Below, one piece after another: positions 1 through 9,460 of a stretch of 64,000 nt of DNA (positions are counted from its first letter, which is position 1; the number at the start of each line of letters is the position of its first letter). A program made the position numbers and the translations under genes. The DNA is from Turnera subulata (lineage: Eukaryota; Streptophyta; Magnoliopsida; Malpighiales; Passifloraceae): NCBI GenBank assembly GCA_028386065.3, contig JAKUCV010002480.1, forward strand, positions 223,116 through 287,115. The letters are read 5' to 3'. The notes below the pieces were generated by a model that ran no database searches, was not told the origin of the DNA, and worked only from the letters and a program-made list of their open reading frames with translations.

Positions 1-197
1 GTTTAAGTCTTCCGCTGTGCATACTTCTGTTATTATTGGGCCATTGGGCCAGATTTGTTAATTATGTTGTTTTACTATTTTGGGCCGTTGGGCCGAGTTA
101 TCGTAGTTCACACTGTATGCTGGTCCTATTTTGGTTGGGTTGTCACAGTTCCGGCCTGCGTTTACTGTGTACGGTAAATTCGGGTCGGGGCGTCTCA
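1..197 (+). repeat. 3' end of a long LTR (partial, cut by window start)
   Basis: The last ~40 bases, ending CGGGTCGGGGCGTCTCA, are the reverse complement of the ends at 13,041, 15,678 and 61,487. The stretch beginning at the window edge, with TCTTCCGCTGT, matches the internal LTR sequence around 61,740. Repeated GGGCC-n-TTGGGCC motifs match GGCCCAACGGCCC in the other copies. It lies on the opposite strand to them. No primer-binding site follows, so it is a 3' LTR or a solo LTR. Confidence 0.8.
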
Positions 198-585
198 ATT
201 TTTATAACACAAACAATCAAACATGAATTTGAATTTAATGAATATTTCAAATCATTCTTAATAATTACTATAACTCATTAGTTGGCCTGATTATTTTTTA
301 AGCCCAAAACCTCATAGTCTCTTCGGCATCTCTCTCTTCTCTTTCTTCTCATTTCTTCCAGAATTGAAAAGCCTCGAGGGGTTGCTAGTCAGTTTTCTTA
401 AAACTGGCAATAAGCTCCACCTCTCATTTCTTTTTATTACTTTATCTTCTACCAGAAATAAATGGTAGTTTATCGTTGTTATAGCTTGCAACTTTTCTGC
501 TGACATGTGCAGCTTATTTTCTCCTTATTGCGAGGAGGACTTTTGTTCATGAAAGCTTTAAAAACTTAGATCTAGAGTTTTCAAG
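198..585. other. Intergenic, no gene seen
   Basis: AT-rich DNA following the LTR end. A pyrimidine-rich block at 315-360 resembles a plant 5' leader, but no convincing coding sequence follows. Short open frames here look like chance. Confidence 0.5.
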
Positions 586-1055
586 AGTTTCTTGGCCCGA
601 TCTAATCGAATATCTAAATACTCTCCACTCTTTGGTGGTATAAGTAAAAGATCTTTGGTCCCATCTACCTTAAAACCAAATAGATCTTGACTCTAGGGTG
701 GTTCTTATGGTTCTTCATATTTCCATAATGCTTGAAATAGTTGGCCTAAGATGCAAAAATCACGTTCTTCAAATAAAGGTGGAAGATACCCTTTTTCTAT
801 TGCAAAATATTTGGAACATGCAAATTCTCAATATAAGCTATAAGGAGCCTTGTGGAGCCACAATTGTATTACATGGAAGTATTGCAAGGTGTTCATTTCA
901 TCATCCTCGTTTGGAGGATTGTTAACTTTAGAAGATTTGAGCTTTCTATTTTTGTTATAGATTTAGATTTTTCAACTTATATCGTGTGGTATATAGTTTG
1001 TTGTATTTTCTCCCAATATGGAATGAAAGTTATCATTCTTGATTAAAAAAGAAAA
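586..1055 (+). repeat. Dispersed retroposon-like repeat, copy 1 (A-rich 3' end)
   Basis: About 470 bp that aligns by eye along its length to the reverse complement of 47,165-47,650. Shared landmarks are TCTAAATAC near the 5' end, a GTTCTTCA block, CTTGTGGAGCCA, and ATATGGAA followed by TTATCATT and an A-rich tail. No TIR or LTR is seen; the A-rich end suggests a LINE 3' part or a SINE-like element. It is clearly diverged from the second copy. Confidence 0.65.
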
Positions 1056-2160
1056 ACTCATAGCCCCGACATAAAGTGAGATCCAAGCTCGAGGATGAGG
1101 CCCAAAGACCAGGCCTACAACCTAGGGTTCGAAAATCCACCTCATTGCCTTATTCAAGCACAGTCTAAACTAGATCAATAAATGCGTGATACGTGGTAGA
1201 GTGAACCCTATAAATATATTCAGACCATGTATTTTTCATATTTTGATTCTTATTCTTTCAATGCCGATGGCCCTCGGGTTTTCCCCCTATCTATATTTTC
1301 TCATATTATATACCATGCTCAATATCAATAATGCATAATCATATCAATTCTTTAGCGAGTTATAATTCATTAAAATAATAATAATTTTCATCAAGATTAT
1401 AAAAATTAGGAAAACAATTACATAATAAGAAAAATTTTAAAATATGTTTGTATCATTAATTATTACAAAAGAAAGTAATAGGACCAAAACTATTACCAAC
1501 AAAAAACACATTCACAATTTTTCGTGAACTATAATGACTAACTGCAAATCGCAATGACTAATTGTATGATGTTGCTATGGCTCGTGTGTTTGGTGTGACA
1601 TTAGGTATATTTCAAAATATAATGTCGTTGGTTTTCATCAATGCATATTTATGCTTTGACGAAAAAATTGCAAACCAAAATGAATAACAATAGTAGGTCT
1701 ACGTATGTATATATTTATTTTTCTAGTAGTAACAAAGTTTATGACTGAGAAGAAACTCACCAAGATCTAGGCAGTCCAACAAACTTAGTGTAGCCTTATA
1801 ATTAGGGTTCCAACTCTTAACACATTATTAATGTATCTAAATTATATAAAACATGGAAATGTCGAAATTCGTAAATTCAATTATATATATCTATATATAT
1901 TTGTAAATCAAACATGATTTTGATGTAACCTCTAGAATATTTAAAGAATTTTAACTACCGGACTCTTACCATATGAATTTATTGTTATTTATTTTATTTT
2001 TATCATATGTAGATTTTACTTATATTCATTTCAAAGTCAATTTAAAATTAAAGAGACAAGTCCTACACTCCTCTTCTCTCCCTCTTTTCCTACACTTTTC
2101 TCTTTTTTCTCTCAGGAGCAAGGTTCAAGAAGTCTCCTCTTAGATGAAAAAAGAAGTCTC
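1056..2160. other. Intergenic AT-rich DNA
   Basis: No gene is recognised. A CTATAAATATAT TATA-like motif near 1,210 lies in sequence resembling plant LTR ends, but no paired repeat is present. The rest is low-complexity AT-rich DNA. Confidence 0.4.
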
Positions 2161-3920
2161 CTCTTAGGTACTGTTAGTTTCAGGGGACTTGGACCAAGTC
2201 CTCGCGGACTTGGACCAATGACCACGTTTGGTACGTCTGGAGGCGCCAAAGTCCACGAGGACTAGACTGGACTGGAGGCCCACGAGTCCGGGAAAGTCCG
2301 CGAACTTGAAATCCACCTCAGGAATGCGGCCTCTGAGTCCACGCGCTGTGGACTCGAAATTTTGGACAAGATTACCCATGCTATTTCCACGATATCCCGA
2401 AAAACCCAAGATAAAAAGCCCTCATCTTCACACTGGAAAAATCCCCAAGCCCTCATTCGACTCTCCTCACTTCTCTCTCCTCCCAACTAGGTACGATCTC
2501 TTCTCTCTCTTTTCTCTGCTTCCCCGTCGATTGAAGCTTCGCCGCCGTCTCCAGCAAAGCCTCCTTCTTACTTTCTCTATTCTTTTCTTTCTCTCTTTTT
2601 TTGTTCTTTCCTTTCGTTGTCCATTACCTCTACCTCTTCCTCATTTCTTCGTCTTCGTATTCCTCATCGCAACCTGCTTTTCTCCGTCGCCTGTGCCCAA
2701 CCACGGCTGTCGGTCATCATCTGCCCCTTGTTCCAACCTCCTTAGTTGATCTTCTTCCTTCCTAACACCGATTCCATCAAATTCAATTTCAAAAGTAAAA
2801 TCTCCAATTTCAAATTGTCAAACCCTTAACTTACAAACTGTGAAACCCTAACTTCCAAATTCCCAAAGTAATCCCTATTGCCACTGTATTTCGTGAAAAT
2901 ATGCTTATTTTATTGCATTATGAGTGTGGTTAGCACATAACTGTGTTTTTTTAAATTGTGCAGAGGAGTTCGTTGGAATTGGTGTGAGAGCTCGAAGGAG
3001 GCAGTTTGACACTTCAGGTATGGTGTTCCTCTGAGTTGCTGGTGTGGTTTCTCTGTGTTGTTGGCTTAAGATTCTGATGTTAATGTTTGTTATTGATTTT
3101 TGCTTGAAAAACCCGAAGCTTAGCCAAGTAATTACTGTCCCCATTCTTTGTATTTGAATCCTCTGTTGGTTGCTTTTTACCCTGTTGGATAACGACTCAT
3201 TTTTGGAACTAAAAATGTTTAGGGGACACCTGGTACTGATATAATTCTAGTGGCAGACTAGACTAGGGAGCTTTTATCGTGGGAATTAGTTATATTCCTG
3301 GATCGAGATTAGATTCTTATGCCTCCCTTACCTATATATAAAATTGCTCAAGTTCTGTCAAGAAAGAGATTAGATTCTTATGACAGATCATGTTGAACCT
3401 AGGGCTAGGACTTCTTGTTTGCTTGTGGTAATATTTTGTCATTGAACCGTGGACCTAGCTGGGAAGCATACATGTTGTTTCCAGCCTTTGGAGATGCCTC
3501 TCATGCCTTATATTGCACTTAGAAGAATTGCTGAACTGTATAAGGTTAAGTGTAGTCTTTTATCTTGTTTTGTCGGGAAGAATGGAAACTTACTAGGGAA
3601 CATAGTGTTCCACCGATGCTATTTGTTGTGGGCAGTGTTTGTTTATGATCACACATTTCTGTATCTTCCAACTGTAATCGTTTACAATCACGTTGTTGTG
3701 GGTGAGTATCAGTGTAATGTGATTGATTCATAGCTTGTGGCAGAGGAAATTACAACGATTCGTTAGGATAATGTCAACATTTCTGTTTCTTGAAATTACA
3801 ACGATTTTCATTTACAATTTACAATATGTTTCCCCTGTTTGCTGACCTGATAATGAAGCAATAGCATGTTGGCTACTGTCCCCAATCTTTGTATTTGAAT
3901 CCTCTGTTGGATATGGTTGG
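2161..3920. other. Repeat-containing, leader-like region without a recognisable protein
   Basis: A GC-richer part (2,165-2,750) contains a TATA-like GATAAAAAGCC near 2,410, then pyrimidine-rich leader-like sequence. A possible small exon with good splice signals lies near 2,963-3,018. No domain is recognisable in any frame; the 173-residue open frame over 2,228-2,749 is low complexity. A 38-bp segment at 3,132-3,169 recurs at 3,873-3,910 with two differences, and two shorter repeats occur between them. It could be the 5' part of a decayed transposon or a non-coding transcript. Confidence 0.35.
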
Positions 3921-4280
3921 CTTGAAGTTTCATGGTAGTAATTAAATATAGTAGTAGCTAGCAACATCCACTTTACAACTAACATGAGTCACCAGTGATC
4001 ATGACCCATTCTTGACCAATCATTAATCTTCAACTTTCATGGTAAATTCATTCCATAACATGAAAGATCTCAAGCTGGAAAATGTCAATCATTCCATAAA
4101 TATATATATTTTTATTCTCTAAAAGATCCCTTATGTGTGTAAATTAAACTCTCATATAAACAATGGAGGTAATTAATATTTCTCTTGTTCAGCAAAAGAG
4201 AGAGTCTGAGGAGATAATGATGTATTTGCATACGTGAGCGAGGGGGAACATCCACGGAAGGTGATTAACGATATAATCCC

Positions 4281-4535
4281 TTGGGCTTTACAAAACAAAG
4301 GCACCCCAACCCCAGCCCAAGGAAAATCTCAAGAATAATATCTCTACGAATATTATTCCTTGTCGGTCCCCATTGATTTCTTTAGTAAACCCTAACGCAA
4401 ACCATCTCTGCTTCCTCACTCTGTCACAGGTTCTCTCCCAATCTCTCAGTCACCTTCATTTTCCGGCTCTGGTTTCTTTTTTACTCTAAATTAAGCTTAA
4501 AATTTCAATCTTTATGTGCTTTTTTTCCTTTCTCT
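4281..4535 (+). repeat. Duplicated promoter/first-exon block, upstream copy
   Basis: This 255-bp block is nearly identical to 4,800-5,054, which is the same length. It contains the AACGCAAACC and CTGTCACAGG sequences expected in a leader of the downstream OTU gene. A hAT-like relic and a perfect hairpin separate the copies. Confidence 0.9.
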
Positions 4536-4545
4536 AAATTAAGTC

Positions 4546-4650
4546 ACAGGTATGACTTTTCCGACTACCCCAATTTCCGACTCAATAACCGTGCCGATAC
4601 CGACCGAAAACCGACGGTATCGGCAATCACAAGGTCGGTTGAATCGGTCC
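4546..4650. mobile_element. Relic related to the hAT element at 44,990-46,254
   Basis: It contains GTATGACTTTTCCGAC, as in the left subterminal region of the complete element. It also contains a 32-base stretch (4,593-4,624) that is the exact reverse complement of the right subterminal part of that element (around 46,190-46,220). No intact TIR pair or target duplication is visible. Confidence 0.7.
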
Positions 4651-4654
4651 TAAT

Positions 4655-4698
4655 CTTGGGATTTGGTCCTAATCACAAGATTAGGACCAAATCCCAAG
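4655..4698. repeat. Perfect 20-bp inverted repeat with 4-nt loop
   Basis: The arm at 4,655-4,674 (CTTGGGATTTGGTCCTAATC) is the exact reverse complement of 4,679-4,698, with loop ACAA. It lies between the duplicated promoter blocks of the OTU gene. Confidence 0.95.
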
Positions 4699-4799
4699 TA
4701 GTAATTATGCAGTAACTAGTTTAAATTTTAGGATCAAGAATTGGGCTCACATAATTGAGTTCAGCGATAATGGGCTCTCATGATTGGGTTCAGTACTAA

Positions 4800-5054
4800 T
4801 TGGGCTTTACAAAACAGAGGCACCCCAACCCCAGCCCAAGGAAAATCTCAAGAATAATATCTCTACGATTATTATTCCTTGGCGGTCCCCATTGATTTCT
4901 TTAGTAAAACCTAACGCAAACCATCTCTGCTTCCTCACTCTGTCACAGGTTCTCTCCCATTCTCTCAGTCACCTTCAATTTCCGGCTCTGGTTTCTTTTT
5001 TACTCTAAATTAAGCTTAAAGTTTCAATCTTTATGTGCTTTTTTTCCTTTCTCT
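4800..5054 (+). promoter_or_regulatory. Duplicated promoter/first-exon block, downstream copy (OTU gene)
   Basis: Second copy of the 255-bp block at 4,281. It is the nearer to the OTU coding start and probably carries the transcription start and first untranslated exon. A 5'-UTR intron would then end at the TCTTAG acceptor just before 5,641. Transcription start is inferred, not seen. Confidence 0.55.
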
Positions 5055-5647
5055 TTCCAAAATATGATGATAACCCAGTTTGGAAGTTCTTTTTCACTGT
5101 CTGTTTCAGTTTCTGTTTGATATTGAATTTCTGCTTGATGTCAGGTCAATTAGTAGGTAATATGTTCCCAGTTGGAAGTTATACTGTGCTAATGTCATAT
5201 TTTATATGGGACAGATTGAATTAGATGTTAAGTTTACAGTTAGTTTTGGTGGTGGAATTGGAGTGATGCCCTTATAATTTATGTTGATCGATTTGATTCT
5301 GTGCTTGTATTTCCTTTGGCCGTTAGAATTTGGTGTGTATGGAGGTCATTATTCTCCATCCGTCATGAAATTGCTTGGGAGTATTTCAATGTCGATGCAA
5401 TTTGTTGTGCTCTTACAAGTTGCATTGCTTTGGTTGGGTATTTTTTATCCAGTTCCTGAACTGTAAGGAATAAGCTTTTGGTGCTGTTGGTTGTATATCT
5501 GATCTATATCTTTCTTTGAACGTTTTGTGTCATATGCCTGTCACCCTAATAGTTATTTTCTAAGTCTTAAGTTGATTATATTTCTCTTGGAAGGGAATCA
5601 GTTGCCGGCTCAACATATTTCTTTTCGTTGATCTTAGGCTTGCGGAA

Positions 5648-6754
5648 ATGGCAGACGCAGAGGAAATTCAGGGCAAGCCATCTGAGACAGTTCCAGCCAA
5701 TGCATCTGAAAAGAAGCTGGAAAGTCGCGATGAGATGCTGTCTAGGCATAGGTAATCGGGTTGTTTCTAATCTTCTTGGGCAGTTTTTTGTTCATCATGT
5801 TGGTCTTGATTCAGCGTCTTAGTTGTTGCTGGGAATTTTTACTGTTACGTTGTGTCTAAGAATTGTTATGTGTGCAGAAAGGAGATAACTCAGCTGCAGA
5901 ACAAAGAACTTGAGATGAAGAAGGCAGCAGCTAAAGGTAGTAAGGCGGAACAAAAAGCAAAGAAGAAGCTTGTAGAGGAAGAAATATCTCGGCTTTCAAC
6001 CGAGCTAAAAGGAAAACATGCAGAAGAATTGGCTTCATTGGGGTACAACAGTAGCAATGGAAATGATAAAAGCAGCCTGGACAGCTTGGTGAAGGCTGTG
6101 GCTGGGGTTTCTGTTACCAGCCAACATGAGAAGGGAAAGCCCAGCAAGAGTGCAATAAGGCGGGGGAAAAGAGCCCAGCAAGAAGCAGAAAGGGAACAAA
6201 GAATCCAGGAAGAGCAGAGCAATCTTGTAAGCGACCGTTCAATCGAAAATGAGAAACTTGAAAGAAAGCTCAAGCCGCTTGGTTTGACTGTTAATGAAAT
6301 AAAGCCGGATGGCCACTGCCTCTATCGGGCTGTTGAGAATCAGCTTGCACTCCTTTCTGGTGGTTCCTCTCCTTATACTTTCCAGGACCTCCGGAACATG
6401 GTTGCTTCTTATATGAGGGAGAATGCAGCCGACTTCCTGCCGTTTTTCCTGGCAGACAATTCAGTGGAAAATGATTCTGATAACTCATTAACAGAAACGT
6501 TCGAGAATTACTGTAAAGAGGTTGAGTCTACATCAGCATGGGGAGGCCAACTAGAGCTTGGAGCTTTAACTCACTGTTTGAAGAAGCATATAATGATATA
6601 TTCAGGATCGTTCCCTGATGTGGAGATGGGGAAGGAATACAAAACGGATGGCGGCTCTGGTTCCTCTAATACAAGTATCATGTTGTCGTACCATAAGCAT
6701 GCTTTTGGTCTTGGGGAGCATTACAATTCTGTGGTTCCAAATTTAGCCAAATAG
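5648..6754 (+). CDS. OTU-domain cysteine protease (deubiquitinase, OTUD6B-like)
   Basis: Two coding exons, 5,648-5,751 and 5,878-6,754, give a 326-residue protein; the shared Arg codon is split AG|A. The N-terminal half is charged and coiled-coil-like, with the [10 protein letters not shown] start typical of the OTUD6 group. The OTU domain follows from about residue 165. Its catalytic loop [11 protein letters not shown] supplies Asp179 and Cys182, a [12 protein letters not shown] segment follows, and the C-terminal EHYNSVV supplies His316, so the cysteine-protease triad is complete. OTUD6-type enzymes remove ubiquitin from proteins and act in the cytosol, with links to translation in animals. 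The ATG at 5,648 is preferred because it opens the conserved leader; an ATG at 5,852 would begin inside the intron. The upstream promoter block is duplicated. Confidence 0.93.
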
Positions 6755-7579
6755 TTAGTTAGCACTTCATTGGTGGAAATTTAGTTGTTTGCCAGCACGT
6801 TCAAAGAAAGTAACATCTTAATGGAACATACTGTAGCAAAATTGGTGTATTTGTCTTTTTGTTAAGAGGTATGAGATGGAACTTGGAAACGGAGATTAAA
6901 AATTGTGATAGTTAGGCTAGTTGAGCCTCCCTTACATGTGTGGTTATTGTCAGACCAAAAGAGAATATTGAGAAATTGCTGCATTACTTCACAACGTCAT
7001 TTCTGGGTTCTGGCTAAGATTTTGATTTTGTTTTGATTATGAAAGAACTGTTCATGTTTAGATTGGCTTTGCCTGTGCCTGTGGTGTACTACGTACAAAG
7101 TTACGCCGTGAATGTGCTGGTCCATCTTTGGGGTGCTATGATATGTGCCAGTTTAATGTGGGTTGATCTGGTAGTATGAAAGCAAAGATTTTTGGTTGAA
7201 ATGAGAGGGAATGGGGCGAGGCTTGGATGATTTATATGGAAGAACTGCAGAAATGAAGAAAAGAAGTAATAGTGAAATGTTTGTTTCAGGAATGTAGCAC
7301 TACCACTTCTCTCTCAATAAATAAATATGTGAGTGATAGCCAAAGTGAAACGTTTTGGTTTCCCGGGCGGCGGGGTGGCTGGGAGAGACTAGTACTCGCT
7401 GATTAAGAAAGGATGATGGGGGGATCTGCTGATGATTCGGCGATACAAAGCAGGCACTATTAATATTTAGAAGAATAGAAGAATGGTAGCAGCAACAGTC
7501 GCTTGAACATCCCCCACCAACTCCGTAAATATTTACTACAATTCCTTCCAAGTCAGCAGCACTAGCACTAGCACTAGCA
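6755..7579. other. 3' UTR of the OTU gene and intergenic DNA
   Basis: T-rich sequence consistent with a 3' untranslated region, then intergenic DNA. No further gene is seen. Confidence 0.5.
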
Positions 7580-7752
7580 GGGTAGAGTGGGTAAGTAGAA
7601 GACATAATCCACACGACTCAACTCAAAAAGTAAACCGCAGCCGTTGAGCAGAGTTTTTTAAGTACAACACATAATCCTCATGAATGAGTAGAGTAGGTAA
7701 GTACAATACAAGACATAATCCACACGACTCGAAAGTAAACCGCAGCCGATCT
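7580..7752. repeat. Local direct duplication upstream of the purine permease gene
   Basis: A segment containing GACATAATCCACACGACTC followed by AAGTAAACCGCAGCCG occurs twice, near 7,597-7,646 and 7,709-7,750. The first copy has a short extra piece. It ends ~150 bp before the permease start codon, so it may lie in the promoter. Confidence 0.85.
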
Positions 7753-7902
7753 GATCAACCAATATCACATCAACGTATTGTATTGTTGGTCCCCACTGCG
7801 ACAGATAAACACATACACACAGCCCCAGCCCAGTGCAGTGCTTGCAAATTCGCTGTCCTCAAAATTAAAAATTAAAACCTTCCATCCAGGTTTCCCCACC
7901 CA

Positions 7903-9460
7903 ATGGCCTCCGTTGACAACATTTCAGGTTATCATCCCTTTCTCTCAAATGTTTTTTTTTTTTTCTTAGAAGTGTCATCATTTGATTGCAACAATTACTG
8001 GGTTTTTATTATTATTATTATTTAGCTTCCACTCATACACAATAACTGAACTTTCCTAATCACCGACTGACTTTCGATCGATGACTTTCCCTTCCGGGGT
8101 CAAATGGATTATTACTTTGTGATTATGTCGTCTGTCATATTTTCCCTTCGTTTTTGTCAACCTTAAAGAAATCCGAGGATAAACAAATATGGGTTTCTTA
8201 TTAATTTCAGACTATTATGTCTCTCTTGTTATCTATTGTAATTCTTAACCCATTCTCAACAGTAAACTATCGTGTTTATCGAGTTAATTCCTTGTGCTAA
8301 TACTTTGGTTACTTTTTTCGTATTAAAAAAAAAAAGGTAGTATTAACCGAGAGGAGCTGATTTTGAACAAGGATGATGATGAAAGAGTGAAGGGAGTGGG
8401 GCGGTGGACGTGGTGGGTAGCGGTGGCAATCAATGCTTTCTTTGTGGTAGCAGGACAGTCTGCTGCTGTTCTTCTGGGGAGATTTTATTACGACCAGGGT
8501 GGAAACAGTAAATGGATGGCAACCCTTGTCCAGACTGCTGCCTTCCCAATCCTCTTCATCCCACTCTGGATGTTTCCTTCCCAATCCTCCTCCTCTTCTT
8601 CCTCGAGTAGTGCTCCTCCTCCTCGTACTCCTGCTGCTGCTGTTATTGCTTTAGTCTACTTTGGTCTTGGAGTGCTTGTAGCCGGTGACAACATGCTTTA
8701 TTCTGTTGGCCTCCTCTACCTATCTGCCTCTACTTACTCCCTCATCTGTGCTTCCCAGCTGGCCTTTAATGCCGTCTTCTCATACCTCATCAATTCCCAG
8801 AAGTTCACTGCCCTCGTCCTCAATTCCGTGGTTGTGCTGTCCTTTGCGGCGGCTCTCATGGGGGTGAATGAGGATTCCAGAGGGCCCTCGGGGGTCTCTC
8901 GATGGAAATACATTGTCGGGTTCCTGTGCTCCCTCGCTGCTTCCGCACTCTACTCTCTTCTGCTCTCCCTGATGCAGCTCACCTTCCAGAAGGTCCTGAG
9001 GAAGGAAACCTATGCGGTGGTGCTGCAAACGCAGATCTGCACGGGGTGCGTGGCGAGTCTGGTGTCGGTGGTGGGCCTCTTTGCCAGCGGAGAGTGGAGG
9101 AGCCTGCATGGAGAGATGGAGAGGTTCGGGAAGGGCAGGGCTTCGTACGTGCTGACTCTGGCCTGGACGGCTGTGTGTTGGCAGGTGTCCTCTGTTGGGG
9201 TTGTGGGCTTGATCTTTGTGGTCTCCTCTCTTTTCTCCAACGTCATAAGCACCGTTGCATTGGCCGTTTCCCCTATAGCTGCTGTCATCGTCTTCCATGA
9301 CACCATGAATGGGGTTAAGCTGATTGCTATGCTCCTGGCTCTCTGGGGATTTGCCTCTTATACCTATCAGAATTATTTGGACGATTCTCATAATCCTAAT
9401 CCCAAGAACTCACAGTCTCAGACTGATCATGTAATACAGTACTCTTCTTCTTCCCCTTGA
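7903..9460 (+). CDS. Purine permease (PUP family transporter)
   Basis: Exon 1 is only 25 bases (7,903-7,927, MASVDNIS plus one base). Exon 2 is 8,337-9,460, giving 382 residues. The frame joins cleanly as G|GT and extends upstream of the first in-frame TTG of exon 2, so the upstream ATG is the best start. The protein has about ten hydrophobic segments. It carries PUP hallmarks: WWVAVAINAFFVVAGQSAAV in TM1, LLYLSASTYSLICASQLAFN in the middle, and SVVVLSFAAALMGV. A Ser/Pro-rich loop lies at about residues 85-105. PUPs belong to the drug/metabolite transporter superfamily and move adenine, cytokinins and related bases across membranes. The substrate here is unknown. The intron acceptor is preceded by an A-run rather than pyrimidines, which is unusual. 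Confidence 0.9.

Noticed and set aside
2228..2749. 173-residue open frame, plus strand
   Set aside because: Low-complexity Ser/Pro/Leu/Phe translation of CT-rich leader-like DNA; no family signature.
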